Assembly (NCBI GenBank): GCA_910579265.1
Contig: CAJTTE010000025.1
Span: 1-38,554, forward strand
Direction: 5' to 3'
DNA: 38,554 nt
From: an uncultured Ruminiclostridium sp.
GTDB taxonomy: Bacteria; Bacillota; Clostridia; Oscillospirales; Ruminococcaceae
Shown in pieces: positions 24,785 to 32,910 of this stretch. Made by a program: the position numbers and the translations under genes. Position 1 is the first letter of the stretch, and every line of letters starts with the position of its first letter. Below the pieces are notes generated by a model. That model searched no databases. It saw only the letters and a list, made by a program, of their open reading frames with translations, and was not told the origin of the DNA.

Positions 24785-25881
24785 TATTTATACTTATTAT
24801 AGCCGGTGCGGCGCTGGGAATCCAGCTGGTGATCTACCGAAAGCTCGGAAGCAGACGTTTAAGCTATTTTGCAAGACTTGCCCAAAATGAAGTGTATGAA
24901 GGAGAAGAAGCGGTACTGACCGAGGTTATTTCCAACGGCAAGCTTCTCCCGCTTCCCTTTGTCAAAACCGAGATAATCGCTCACTCCTGCCTTGATTTCG
25001 GGGTCAATGCGGAAAAAAGCAAGGAGAATATGTGCAGTATCCCCAGTATTTTTTCTCTTAAAGGAAACGAGCAATGCACAAGAACCCGTAAAATAAAATG
25101 CTCTCTGCGCGGAGTCTTCGATATAGGATCAAAAACTCTTTACGGAAGCGACCTTTTCGGGCTTTCAAGCTTCTCGGCGGTAAACGAACAAAATGTAAGA
25201 CTTACGGTCCTTCCTTCCCCGCTCGGAACAGAAGACTTTTATCCTTCAAGCCGCCTTTTATACGGAGATATTCAGGTCAGACGCTTTATCTGCGAGGATC
25301 CGTTTTTGATAAGCGGAGCTCATGAATATACCGGGCGAGAACCGATGAACAGTATTTTCTGGAACGCAAGCGCAAAGACCGGACAGCTTATGGCGCTTAA
25401 CAGAGACTATACCACCTATTCCCGGCTTCTGATCCTTCTTACGTTTCAGCGAAGGGACGAAATGCCGGCTCCTGCCGCCGATTCGGTATGCGAGGTTTTG
25501 ATTAAGGCAGCGGCATTTGCTCTTGAACAAGGAGTAAAAAACAAATCCGATTTTACGTTAGGTATAAACGTTCCCGATGAAGAAACACCCGATGCACAAA
25601 ACGGAGAAAATTTTAAGACCGAACAACTCAGAAGACTTGCCAAAGTCACACCCCAATGCCATCTCCCTGTGATAGATTTTATAAAATCTCAAAAGCCCCG
25701 GAATTTTACGGATATAATACTGATAACTCCCTATTTTTCACAAAATACCTCGGACTATCTTAAAGACATAGAGGCAGCGGGACAGTGCGTCCGTGTCTAC
25801 TCCACTCAATGTGCGGCAAAGGAGGAAAGTTTTTTTGTTCAGATCAGAAGAGAGACAGGAACAACAAGCCATAAATATTGA
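24775..25881 (+). CDS. DUF58 domain protein (second copy)
   Basis: 368 aa. One N-terminal transmembrane helix (MEIIFILIIAGAALGIQLVIY) is followed by a beta-rich region. The DUF58 core is GAHEYTGREPMNSIFWNASAKTGQLMALNRDYT, where IFWNASAK replaces the IHWKLSSK of the first copy, a real divergence at the signature. Overlap of 10 bp with the upstream MoxR gene and 47 bp with the downstream gene shows tight translational coupling. Together with the second MoxR it forms a duplicated but diverged module, probably with a distinct partner. Confidence 0.88.
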   Translation: MEIIFILIIAGAALGIQLVIYRKLGSRRLSYFARLAQNEVYEGEEAVLTEVISNGKLLPLPFVKTEIIAHSCLDFGVNAEKSKENMCSIPSIFSLKGNEQCTRTRKIKCSLRGVFDIGSKTLYGSDLFGLSSFSAVNEQNVRLTVLPSPLGTEDFYPSSRLLYGDIQVRRFICEDPFLISGAHEYTGREPMNSIFWNASAKTGQLMALNRDYTTYSRLLILLTFQRRDEMPAPAADSVCEVLIKAAAFALEQGVKNKSDFTLGINVPDEETPDAQNGENFKTEQLRRLAKVTPQCHLPVIDFIKSQKPRNFTDIILITPYFSQNTSDYLKDIEAAGQCVRVYSTQCAAKEESFFVQIRRETGTTSHKY

Positions 25882-27154
25882 CGATCGTTCCTTGATTTTA
25901 TCTGTAATAATATCGGCCGTAATACCCTTCCCTCTCATAATTGCCGGCTTTTCAAGCATATTCGGAAAAGCGGATTACCTATGCTTCTGCTTCGGGACCG
26001 CATTGGCGATCTTAAGCTGGGTCTTGGGATTTTTCTTCGGCGCAAGGCTTAAAAAATCGGAAAACAAAGGTTCTCTTTATATTATAAGATGCTCTTTGTG
26101 GATAGCATGCGGCGTACTTATTCTTTTAGCGGAAGCATATCTGTTTTCATTTGAATATCAAAGCCTTTCAGTAATGCTTACACCTGCCGCCGCAATACTT
26201 TGGTGCCGGTTCGGATTTCGCTTCGGCTCCCGTCAGGAGATGATTTCTCCCCCGGTTATCGGCATATACTGTACGGAAGCGGCTTTTATGTACCCGATCA
26301 CTGCCTCCTTTGAGGAAAAGAGCAGCACGGGAACAACAACAATACTGATTATTACCGCTGTCATAACGGTTTGCGGCGTTTTGCTCTTCAACCGCCGACA
26401 ACTCAATAACATGTCCAATATGGGTAGAAACAAGGGCAGACTTATTTCAAAAGCAACACTGCGCTTCAATACAAAAACATCTCTTATCTTCAGCGGAATG
26501 ATCCTTCTTATGTTTTTCCTTGCCGGCTTCGGTGCAAAATGGTTGTGGGACGGTGTCAAAGCGCTTATTCGGTTTATTATTTATCTCTTGACAGGTAATC
26601 CGCTTGGGAACGCCGACGAAGGCTCTACCGTTTACAAACCGTCTATTCCTGACGAACTGTCAAGAATAGATACAAGCGTTTTTTGGACAATCGTGGTAAT
26701 TCTTGCCATAGTTTTGTTTGTCGTGCTCCTGCGTAAGCCTATTATGGAATTTATCAGAGAATTTATCCAAAACTTTAAGAAAAGATTCGGAATACCCGCG
26801 GCACAGAAAGAGAAGATCTATTATACCGACGTATATCAAAATATAAAAACAAGATCCTACCGCAATTATACTTTTAAAAAAGCAATACAAGCCTTTAAGC
26901 GTGAAAAAGATTTCACCAAAAAATTCCGCCTCGGATACAAAGCCTTTATGATAAGAATCGACGAGAAGACGGAAGGCACCGCTCCCTCCGATACCGCCCG
27001 TATCCATCTTGAAAAAGGGAAAAAAATTACCGACTCCGAAAAACTGGAAGAAATAATCAAAACCTATTGCAGCATCAGATACGGGGGAAAAACTGCGGTA
27101 ACGAAGGATTGTCTGCTTATGACGGACTTTTTATCTTACTTGCAGAAAAAATAA
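25835..27154 (+). CDS. membrane protein ending the MoxR operon, DUF4129-like tail
   Basis: About 439 aa from a TTG at 25835, chosen because GGAGG (25821-25825) sits nine bases before it; a GTG at 25793 is also in frame but lacks a binding site. Seven or eight hydrophobic segments are visible, the first at LILSVIISAVIPFPLIIAGF and the last near FWTIVVILAIVLFVVLL, about residue 310. The cytoplasmic C-terminus (KAIQAFKREKDFTKKFRLGYKAFM and on) resembles the DUF4129 tails of TgpA-type proteins. There is no transglutaminase triad, so the second module appears to pair MoxR-DUF58 with this protein instead. Function unknown. Confidence 0.75.
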   Translation: MFRSEERQEQQAINIDDRSLILSVIISAVIPFPLIIAGFSSIFGKADYLCFCFGTALAILSWVLGFFFGARLKKSENKGSLYIIRCSLWIACGVLILLAEAYLFSFEYQSLSVMLTPAAAILWCRFGFRFGSRQEMISPPVIGIYCTEAAFMYPITASFEEKSSTGTTTILIITAVITVCGVLLFNRRQLNNMSNMGRNKGRLISKATLRFNTKTSLIFSGMILLMFFLAGFGAKWLWDGVKALIRFIIYLLTGNPLGNADEGSTVYKPSIPDELSRIDTSVFWTIVVILAIVLFVVLLRKPIMEFIREFIQNFKKRFGIPAAQKEKIYYTDVYQNIKTRSYRNYTFKKAIQAFKREKDFTKKFRLGYKAFMIRIDEKTEGTAPSDTARIHLEKGKKITDSEKLEEIIKTYCSIRYGGKTAVTKDCLLMTDFLSYLQKK

Positions 27155-27223
27155 AATTCACCGTTATATGTACAACTTTTCGGAAATTATATGATCAAGG
27201 ATGTAAAACCGATAAATAAAGGT

Positions 27224-27385
27224 TATTGCTCCATCAAGTAACTCTTGAAGAATTTGTGCGCCGAAGGGCTGTGGAAAGACAAGGAAGAAGACCGCAGGAA
27301 TATGCGCATATTTCAAGGGCTTCTGACGAAGTATTTAAGCAGCCGGGCAAGCAGAATAATTCAAGAGTTAATTGGGGGAGCAATA
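27224..27385 (+). repeat. fold-back element family 2, copy 1
   Basis: 162 bp with imperfect terminal inverted repeats: TATTGCTCCATCAAGTAACT at the left and, reading the right end in reverse complement, TATTGCTCCCCCAATTAACT, both followed by CTTGAA. A central perfect palindrome AATATGCGCATATT is present. A near-identical copy lies at 36388-36548 in opposite orientation. It occupies the gap between the MoxR operon and nadA. The short frame in it has no convincing start. Confidence 0.85.
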
Positions 27386-27453
27386 TATGACGGCAACTGA
27401 CAAAGCATCAGAAAAGAATATAATCAAATCAGAAAAAGAAAGGTAGACAGAAT

Positions 27454-28377
27454 ATGACCGTAAGAGAAATGCAGGACGAAATCCTTAAGCTAAAAAAAGA
27501 AAAAGATTTTTGCATACTGGCTCACAGCTATGTTAAAAGGGAGATAATCGAAATTGCAGATATTGTGGGCGACAGCTTTAAACTAAGCCGGGACGTTTGC
27601 AGCACGCCTCAAAAAAACATTCTGTTCTGCGGCGTTCATTTTATGGCTGAAACCGCTAAAATGCTTAATATGGGAAAAAAAGTATACCTGTCTCACCCTA
27701 ATGCGGGCTGTCCGATGGCGGAACAGATACAACCGGAATTGCTGAAGCAAATGAAAGAACGCGAGCCGGACCGCACGGTAGTTGCATATATAAACACCAC
27801 CGCGGCGCTTAAAAGGCTGTGCGACGTCTGTGTCACCAGCTCCTCCGCCGTTCGGATAGTAAAGAAAATGGATAGCGATAAAATTCTCTTTATTCCGGAC
27901 TGCAATCTGGGCGCATATGTGAAGGCAAGCATACCGGAAAAGGATATAAAGCTTTTACAGGGCGGCTGCCCCGTTCATTCCTCCGTAACCAAAGAGGAGG
28001 CGGCAAAGGCAAAGGAGCTTCATCCCGACGCCCTCTTTTTAGTCCATCCCGAATGTATACCCGAGGTGGTGGAAGCAGCCGATTATGCGGGTTCAACCTC
28101 AGGGATAATCGATTTTGCAAAAAAATCAGACAAAAAACAGTTTATAATCGGAACCGAACTCGAAATTGCCGAAACGCTTCAGTATGAATGCCCTGATAAG
28201 GAATTTTTCCCACTATCAAAAAAGCTTATTTGCCCCGATATGAAAATCTCAACTCTTCCGGATGTGCTTAATACGCTCCAGGACCCCGAAAAAAACGGCT
28301 TCGAAATAAAAATGAGCGAACAGGAAGCGGCAGAAGCAAGACGCTGCATCGATGAAATGCTAAGACTCGGAGAATGA
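27454..28377 (+). CDS. nadA: quinolinate synthase
   Basis: 307 aa. Condenses iminoaspartate with dihydroxyacetone phosphate to form quinolinate for NAD synthesis, using a [4Fe-4S] cluster. The three expected cluster cysteines are C86 (NAGCPMAEQ), C172 (QGGCPVHSS) and C260 (LICPDMK). Other family motifs are AHSYVKREI, GDSF, FCGVHFMAETAK, and VVAYINTTAALK. AAAGG precedes the ATG at slightly long spacing. nadB and nadC, its usual neighbours, are absent from the window, so the iminoaspartate source is elsewhere. A family 2 fold-back element lies 68 bp upstream. Confidence 0.95.
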   Translation: MTVREMQDEILKLKKEKDFCILAHSYVKREIIEIADIVGDSFKLSRDVCSTPQKNILFCGVHFMAETAKMLNMGKKVYLSHPNAGCPMAEQIQPELLKQMKEREPDRTVVAYINTTAALKRLCDVCVTSSSAVRIVKKMDSDKILFIPDCNLGAYVKASIPEKDIKLLQGGCPVHSSVTKEEAAKAKELHPDALFLVHPECIPEVVEAADYAGSTSGIIDFAKKSDKKQFIIGTELEIAETLQYECPDKEFFPLSKKLICPDMKISTLPDVLNTLQDPEKNGFEIKMSEQEAAEARRCIDEMLRLGE

Positions 28378-28433
28378 CGGCTGTCTGCCTTGATATTTTT
28401 ACAAGACGATAAAGAAAGGAAAGTTTTTTAAAA

Positions 28434-29855
28434 ATGGTTTTCTCGGATCTGTTTTTTCTGTATGCGTTTTTGCCGCTGTGTATGCTGCTTTATTTTATAA
28501 GCAAAAACATACACTGGAAAAACGCCGTACTTATAGTTTTTTCTCTTATATTTTATGCCTGGGGCGAGCCTCTCTGGATCTTTTTAATGCTTGGAAGCGT
28601 ATGCGCCAATTACTTCTGCGGATTATTGATCGAAAAATATAAGGGAACGCCCAAAGCAAAAATCGGAGTTATACTGTCCCTTATAGTAAGTCTCGGGCTT
28701 CTCGCAACATTCAAATACACTAATTTTATAGTGGAGAATTTAAACAGCATACTTCCCTTTGACATACCCGAACCCAATATAGGTCTCCCCATCGGTATCA
28801 GCTTTTACACCTTCCAGATCATTTCATATATTTTAGACGCATATTGGGGAAAGGTAGCGATTCAGAGAAACCCTCTGAAATTTCTAATGTATGTTTCCCT
28901 GTTTCCTCAGCTTGTGGCCGGACCCATTGTCCGCTACGGAGTTATAGAAAAGGAAATCAACAACCGCACCTCCACAAGGCAGGATATAAGCGAAGGAATT
29001 ACCAGATTTATAATCGGTCTGGGAAAAAAAGTGATAATTGCGGACAATATCAGCTCGGTAGTCATTTCTATTTTCGGTTCCGCCGAAAAAGGGTATACCG
29101 ATATTTCCGCAGTTTCCGTAACAGGAGCTTGGTACGGCGTCCTACTTCTGAGCCTTTGGTATTACTTTGATTTTTCCGGATATTCCGATATGGCAATTGG
29201 GCTTGGGCGGATATTCGGCTTTCGCTTCAACGAAAACTTTAAATATCCTTTTGTGAGCAGAAATATTACTGAGTTCTGGCAAAGATGGCATATATCACTC
29301 GGTTCGTTTTTCAGAGATTATCTTCTTTACGTTCCGATATTCGGAAAGCGCAGACAATACCTCAGCCTTTTCCTTGTCTGGTTCTGTACCGGACTTTGGC
29401 ACGGAGCAAGCTGGAATTACATTATCTGGGGTCTGTACTTCGGTTTATTCATTTTTATCGAAAGAAAAATCGGAAACAAGCGCATGAAAAAAATGCCATC
29501 GATCCCGGCGCATATCTACAGTTTACTTATAATCGCCGTAGGCTTCGGAATATTCCATTTTGAGGATCTCGGAAGCCTGGGTAATTTCTTTAAATCTCTC
29601 GTGGGGCTTAACGGAAATTCCTTTATCGACATTACAATTAAAACTACCTTTATGAATAACATCTGGCTGTTTACGGCCGCCGTGATACTAAGCATGCCCA
29701 TAGTTCCAAAGCTTAAAAAATGGATTTCCGACAAGGCCATCGGAGCAGCTGTCAGCGGAACGGCTCAGATAGTCTGCAATGTACTGCTGCTTGCCGTTTC
29801 AAGCATTATGCTTGTAAACAGCACCAATCACCCTTTCCTATATTTCAGGTTCTGA
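28434..29855 (+). CDS. MBOAT family O-acyltransferase (AlgI / DltB type)
   Basis: 473 aa with about ten transmembrane helices. It starts MVFSDLFFLYAFLPLCMLLYF like AlgI. MBOAT signatures are LPIGISFYTFQIISYILDAYWG, FPQLVAGPIVRY, FSGYSDMAIGLGRIFGF, and FWQRWHISLG with H286. The catalytic histidine is H323 in LWHGASWNYIIWG. Such proteins move acyl groups across the membrane for O-acetylation of extracellular polysaccharides or peptidoglycan, usually with an AlgJ/AlgX or SGNH partner. No partner is adjacent, so the acceptor cannot be named. RBS: GAAAGGAAAG before the ATG. Confidence 0.92.
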   Translation: MVFSDLFFLYAFLPLCMLLYFISKNIHWKNAVLIVFSLIFYAWGEPLWIFLMLGSVCANYFCGLLIEKYKGTPKAKIGVILSLIVSLGLLATFKYTNFIVENLNSILPFDIPEPNIGLPIGISFYTFQIISYILDAYWGKVAIQRNPLKFLMYVSLFPQLVAGPIVRYGVIEKEINNRTSTRQDISEGITRFIIGLGKKVIIADNISSVVISIFGSAEKGYTDISAVSVTGAWYGVLLLSLWYYFDFSGYSDMAIGLGRIFGFRFNENFKYPFVSRNITEFWQRWHISLGSFFRDYLLYVPIFGKRRQYLSLFLVWFCTGLWHGASWNYIIWGLYFGLFIFIERKIGNKRMKKMPSIPAHIYSLLIIAVGFGIFHFEDLGSLGNFFKSLVGLNGNSFIDITIKTTFMNNIWLFTAAVILSMPIVPKLKKWISDKAIGAAVSGTAQIVCNVLLLAVSSIMLVNSTNHPFLYFRF

Positions 29856-29871
29856 AAAGGATGCGGGACAT

Positions 29872-30233
29872 ATGAACATAGCGGCTGATAGCGGTGATCA
29901 CAGATTTGAAAGCTCAGATGATACGGTGAAATTTATTTTAGAAGCTTCAAAAAACCCTTTGAGGATATTTGGATATACGGTGAAAATAAATACCCGTGTC
30001 TTGCAATTTCGGTAAATTCCGATATTGCGGTGATACACTGCTTTAAGAATGAAGACGGCGACATGTGGCAATCCGAAAGCAATTATTACAAGGACGCTGA
30101 ATTCATTATGGGCGGTGTAATGACCATTATGCCTTGTAATACGATAGTGGGCTTAGATAACGCCGTTATGTGCGTAAGGGAGTTTTGGAACGGACTTGAA
30201 AGACCGGATTGTATAAGTTGGCGTCGGTTATAA
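29872..30233 (+). pseudogene. frameshifted Imm1-like orphan immunity gene
   Basis: An ATG at 29872 opens 47 codons and then stops; the continuing protein is read one frame off, from about 29950 to the stop at 30233. Adding one A to the run of six A's at 29949-29954 restores a single frame of about 121 aa. The restored product has YGENKYPCLAISVNSDIAVIHCF, then EDGDMWQSES, and ends CVREFWNGLERPDCISW. That order and length recall Imm1-type immunity proteins of polymorphic toxin systems; the match is from memory. No toxin gene is adjacent. The A-run could also reflect a sequencing error or phase variation. Confidence 0.6.
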
Positions 30234-30273
30234 TTGATCAACAAAATGTATAAACAGAAAGGAATATAACAAA

Positions 30274-31308
30274 ATGATCAAGCAAGAGGCAATTGGATTT
30301 CATAACGGATACAAGATTTGGATTTTAACACTCACAAACAGCAAAGGAATGGAGGTAAAACTCACAAATTACAGCGGCGCAATTATGAGCATAAAAGCTC
30401 CGGATAAAAACGGAGATTTTGCCGACGTGGTTCTGGGCTATGACAATATCGACGGATATATAAACGGCTGTTCTTCCCAAGGCGCTTTAGTGGGACGCTT
30501 CGCCAATCGTATCGGCGGCGGGAAATTTACTCTAAACGGTGTTGAATACCCATTGTACAAAAACGATGGAGAAAACACTCTCCACGGCGGTTCTGTGGGT
30601 TACAACAAAAGAGTGTGGGAGCTTATAGCCGCTGAATATGACGAAAACAGCGGTGAAAACCATGTCTTATTCGGCTATACCAGTCCGGACGGTGAAGAAA
30701 ATTTTCCCGGAACCGTTGCAATGACGGTTGATTACTGCCTTAACGAAAAAAATACCCTTACTTTGATATATGACGCCGAAAGTGACGCAGACACAGTGTT
30801 GAACCTGACAAATCATGTTTATTTCAATCTTGGCGGCGAAGGAGATGTATTGGACACAGAAATGCAGATTTTTGCCGATAAGTACACTCCAGTGGACAGC
30901 GGTCTTATTCCCACCGGTGAAATAGCAGATGTCAAAGGGACGATATTTGATTTTACCGAGCTGCGCCCCATAAGGAACAAGGGCATTGACGGCTACGACC
31001 ATAATTTTATTTTGAGAAAATCCAACGGCGAAGAGCTTCCTACCGCCGCATTTGCAAGAGACGCTAAAAGCGGAAGAACACTGACCTGCCGTACCGACAT
31101 GCCGGCTATACAGCTTTATACGGGAAACGGGCTTGACGGCGAAACAGGCAGGAACGGCAAACCTATGGAAAAGCAAACAGGCTTCTGCCTTGAAACCCAG
31201 TTCTGCCCTGACAGTCCGAATAAGCCTCAGTTCCCTTCCTGCGTTCTTAAAGCGGGTAGGACCTACCATCATGTTACATCATATGAGTTCGGAACTGATG
31301 AAGATTAA
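30274..31308 (+). CDS. galM: aldose 1-epimerase (galactose mutarotase)
   Basis: 344 aa. Interconverts alpha and beta anomers of galactose and related aldoses. Visible motifs are GRFANRI at 74-80, NTLHGG with H104, NLTNHVYFNLGG with the catalytic acid H181, YDHNF around D242, and ETQFCPDSPN with the catalytic base E307. It is not in a gal cluster: the gene upstream is a broken immunity-like gene and the one downstream is unrelated, so it may serve sugars released from xyloglucan. AGAAAGGA precedes the ATG, and a strong terminator follows the stop. Confidence 0.95.
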   Translation: MIKQEAIGFHNGYKIWILTLTNSKGMEVKLTNYSGAIMSIKAPDKNGDFADVVLGYDNIDGYINGCSSQGALVGRFANRIGGGKFTLNGVEYPLYKNDGENTLHGGSVGYNKRVWELIAAEYDENSGENHVLFGYTSPDGEENFPGTVAMTVDYCLNEKNTLTLIYDAESDADTVLNLTNHVYFNLGGEGDVLDTEMQIFADKYTPVDSGLIPTGEIADVKGTIFDFTELRPIRNKGIDGYDHNFILRKSNGEELPTAAFARDAKSGRTLTCRTDMPAIQLYTGNGLDGETGRNGKPMEKQTGFCLETQFCPDSPNKPQFPSCVLKAGRTYHHVTSYEFGTDED

Positions 31309-31317
31309 CACATAATA

Positions 31318-31353
31318 AAAAATCCGCGCAGTAGTGGTACTGTGCGGATTTTT
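31318..31353 (+). terminator. intrinsic terminator after galM
   Basis: AAAAATCCGCGCAGTA pairs with TACTGTGCGGATTTTT around a tiny loop, with A's before and T's after. It begins nine bases beyond the galM stop and works in both directions on paper. A duplicate lies at 31533-31568. Confidence 0.9.
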
Positions 31354-31532
31354 AAATGGAAAAGGACTTTGTCGCTTTGCTCCTCCTTGGATTTTTATCA
31401 TTCCGTTTTTCCACATTTATCTTAAAAAATATTTCCGATTTTCTAAAATCAAAAAATACGGGGTGTATATTTAAAAAAAGAGAGGGCTTTAATTTTTATA
31501 AGCGTCTTTTTCATCGTTGCCGACACATCATT

Positions 31533-31568
31533 AAAAATCCGTGCAGTAGTAGTGCTGTGCGGATTTTT
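31533..31568 (+). terminator. second copy of the terminator hairpin
   Basis: AAAAATCCGTGCAGTA pairs with TGCTGTGCGGATTTTT (one mismatch near the loop). Upstream there is no independent gene, so it is either a backup terminator produced by the tandem duplication or part of a repeated structured element. Confidence 0.7.
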
Positions 31569-31743
31569 AAATGAAAAAAGGCTTTGTCGCTTTGCTCCTC
31601 CTTGACTCTTTTATCATCCCGTTTTTCCACATTTCCCTTAAAAAAATTTCCGATTTTCTAAAATCAAAAAAAGGCTGCTCCTTAAAAAGCTTAATGTTTT
31701 TAAGCTTTATAACAAATGCCTTTTTCACGCTTATCCGACATCA

Positions 31744-32072
31744 AGGCAACGGTTTTTATTTTACTTTCACAGAGCGGCCGACAGCATTTAGAATACTGCC
31801 ATTCCTATATAAAACAAAAGCGGGATCGTATGTAATATAAAAACGGTTCCGTTTATATTTAGCGGGAGAATATATTAAAAAATAGGGCGAAACGAATATC
31901 TGCACTAAAACGGTAAAATATTCCCGGACATTAAAATATTCTCTTCCTCCTTGCTTCGTCTTTTTGCTTTATGAAAAAATCTTTCTTTTTCAGCCGTTTC
32001 GCACTGTGTCAGTTTTGAAGCAAAACTCTAACCGGAAAAAATTTTTTTTGTTTAAATCGTATTAAATGCCTG
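31744..32072. other. AT-rich gap
   Basis: No gene, repeat or terminator recognised. Reading frames running into it from the tandem repeat end at 31840. Confidence 0.4.
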
Positions 32073-32085
32073 TTGACATGCAAAT

Positions 32086-32151
32086 GTTTCCTTTCGGTAA
32101 CCATGCTTTAGTTTCCTTTTGGTAACTATAGCACAATAAAGTGCGTACTTT
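32086..32151. promoter_or_regulatory. putative HxlR-type operator cluster
   Basis: Two near-identical imperfect palindromes, GTTTCCTTTCGGTAAC (32086-32101) and GTTTCCTTTTGGTAAC (32111-32126), 25 bp apart, then AAAGTGCGTACTTT (32138-32151). The last overlaps the -35 box. The arrangement resembles operators of HxlR/YodB-type thiol- or quinone-sensing regulators of similar NAD(P)-binding genes; this is inference, as no regulator gene is next to it. Confidence 0.55.
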
Positions 32152-32177
32152 ACAAATAAAATACGCCTTTGTATAAT
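32149..32177 (+). promoter_or_regulatory. sigma-A promoter for SDR-MBL operon
   Basis: TTTACA (32149-32154), a 17 bp spacer and TATAAT (32172-32177). About 65 bp of leader precedes the ATG at 32251, which has GGAGGA as binding site. Confidence 0.8.
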
Positions 32178-32250
32178 ATAGACAACGGCTTAGGAGAACG
32201 GCCGCTTCGAGGCTGCAAACAAAAATGATATTATCCAGGAGGAATCCAAA

Positions 32251-32880
32251 ATGAAAATCGCAGTTATATGTGCAAACGGTAAGGCAGGCAGACTTATTGT
32301 CAAGGAAGCAGTGTCAAGAGGAATCGACGTCACTGCCGTTGTACGTGAAGAAAATCGGACGGAAGCAAAAATGATGCTGAAAAAAAATTTGTTTGATCTT
32401 ACCGCCGCAGATCTGGAGGGGTTTGATGCGGTTATCGACGCCTTCGGCGTCTGGACGGAGGACGCGCTTTCTCAGCACAGCACGTCTCTTAAGCATTTGT
32501 GTGATATTCTCAGCGGAACTGATATCCGTCTGTTGATAGTCGGAGGTGCGGGAAGCCTTTATGTAAACCCGGAGCATACTCTTTGCGTATCTGACGGACC
32601 CGATTTTCCGGAAATGTTCAAGCCTCTTGCCCAAGCAATGGCAAAGTCACTTGATCAATTGCGTAAACGAGGGGATGTAAGGTGGACATATATCAGTCCC
32701 GCATGTGATTTTCAGGCTGACGGAGAGCGCACAGGTAAATATATTTCCGCAGGGGAAGAACTCATACTTAATTCCAAGGGCGAAAGCGTGATCAGCTATT
32801 CCGATTATGCAATAGCTATGATTGACGAAGCCGTAAGCGGCGGCAGCATACAAAAACGTATAAGCGTTACAGCAGAATAA
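32251..32880 (+). CDS. NAD(P)H-binding SDR / NmrA-like oxidoreductase
   Basis: 209 aa. The N-terminal Rossmann strand and loop MKIAVICANGKAGRLIVKEA (GxxGxxG-like) binds NAD(P). Further family features are the VIDAFG strand, RLLIVGGAGSLYV and the WTYISPACDF segment, seen in YwnB-type atypical short-chain dehydrogenases. Catalytic function and substrate are unknown; relatives are often induced by electrophile or disulfide stress. It is preceded by putative HxlR-type operators and followed after 30 bp by an MBL-like gene, forming a two-gene operon. Confidence 0.85.
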   Translation: MKIAVICANGKAGRLIVKEAVSRGIDVTAVVREENRTEAKMMLKKNLFDLTAADLEGFDAVIDAFGVWTEDALSQHSTSLKHLCDILSGTDIRLLIVGGAGSLYVNPEHTLCVSDGPDFPEMFKPLAQAMAKSLDQLRKRGDVRWTYISPACDFQADGERTGKYISAGEELILNSKGESVISYSDYAIAMIDEAVSGGSIQKRISVTAE

Positions 32881-32910
32881 ACCATAATAAAAAACAAGGA
32901 GAATCCTATT

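Larger units (their letters stand above)
31317..31743 (+). repeat. tandem ~214 bp duplication downstream of galM
   Basis: Two diverged head-to-tail units, about 31317-31532 and 31533-31743. Each begins with the terminator hairpin, continues ATTTTTAAATG, then a shared stretch containing CTTTGTCGCTTTGCTCCTCC and TTTCCGATTTTCTAAAATC, and ends with a weaker shared segment near CCGACA-ATCA. Each unit contains a short reading frame whose predicted start MxKxFVALLLL looks like a membrane segment, but neither has a ribosome binding site. Confidence 0.75.

Noticed and set aside
27387..27446. 19-codon frame just before nadA
   Set aside because: It begins at the edge of a family 2 element without a binding site and is out of frame with nadA; probably chance.
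31356..31840. Two short frames with hydrophobic starts in the tandem unit after galM
   Set aside because: No ribosome binding sites, starts lie just after terminator hairpins, and the tails do not resemble each other beyond the repeated DNA.
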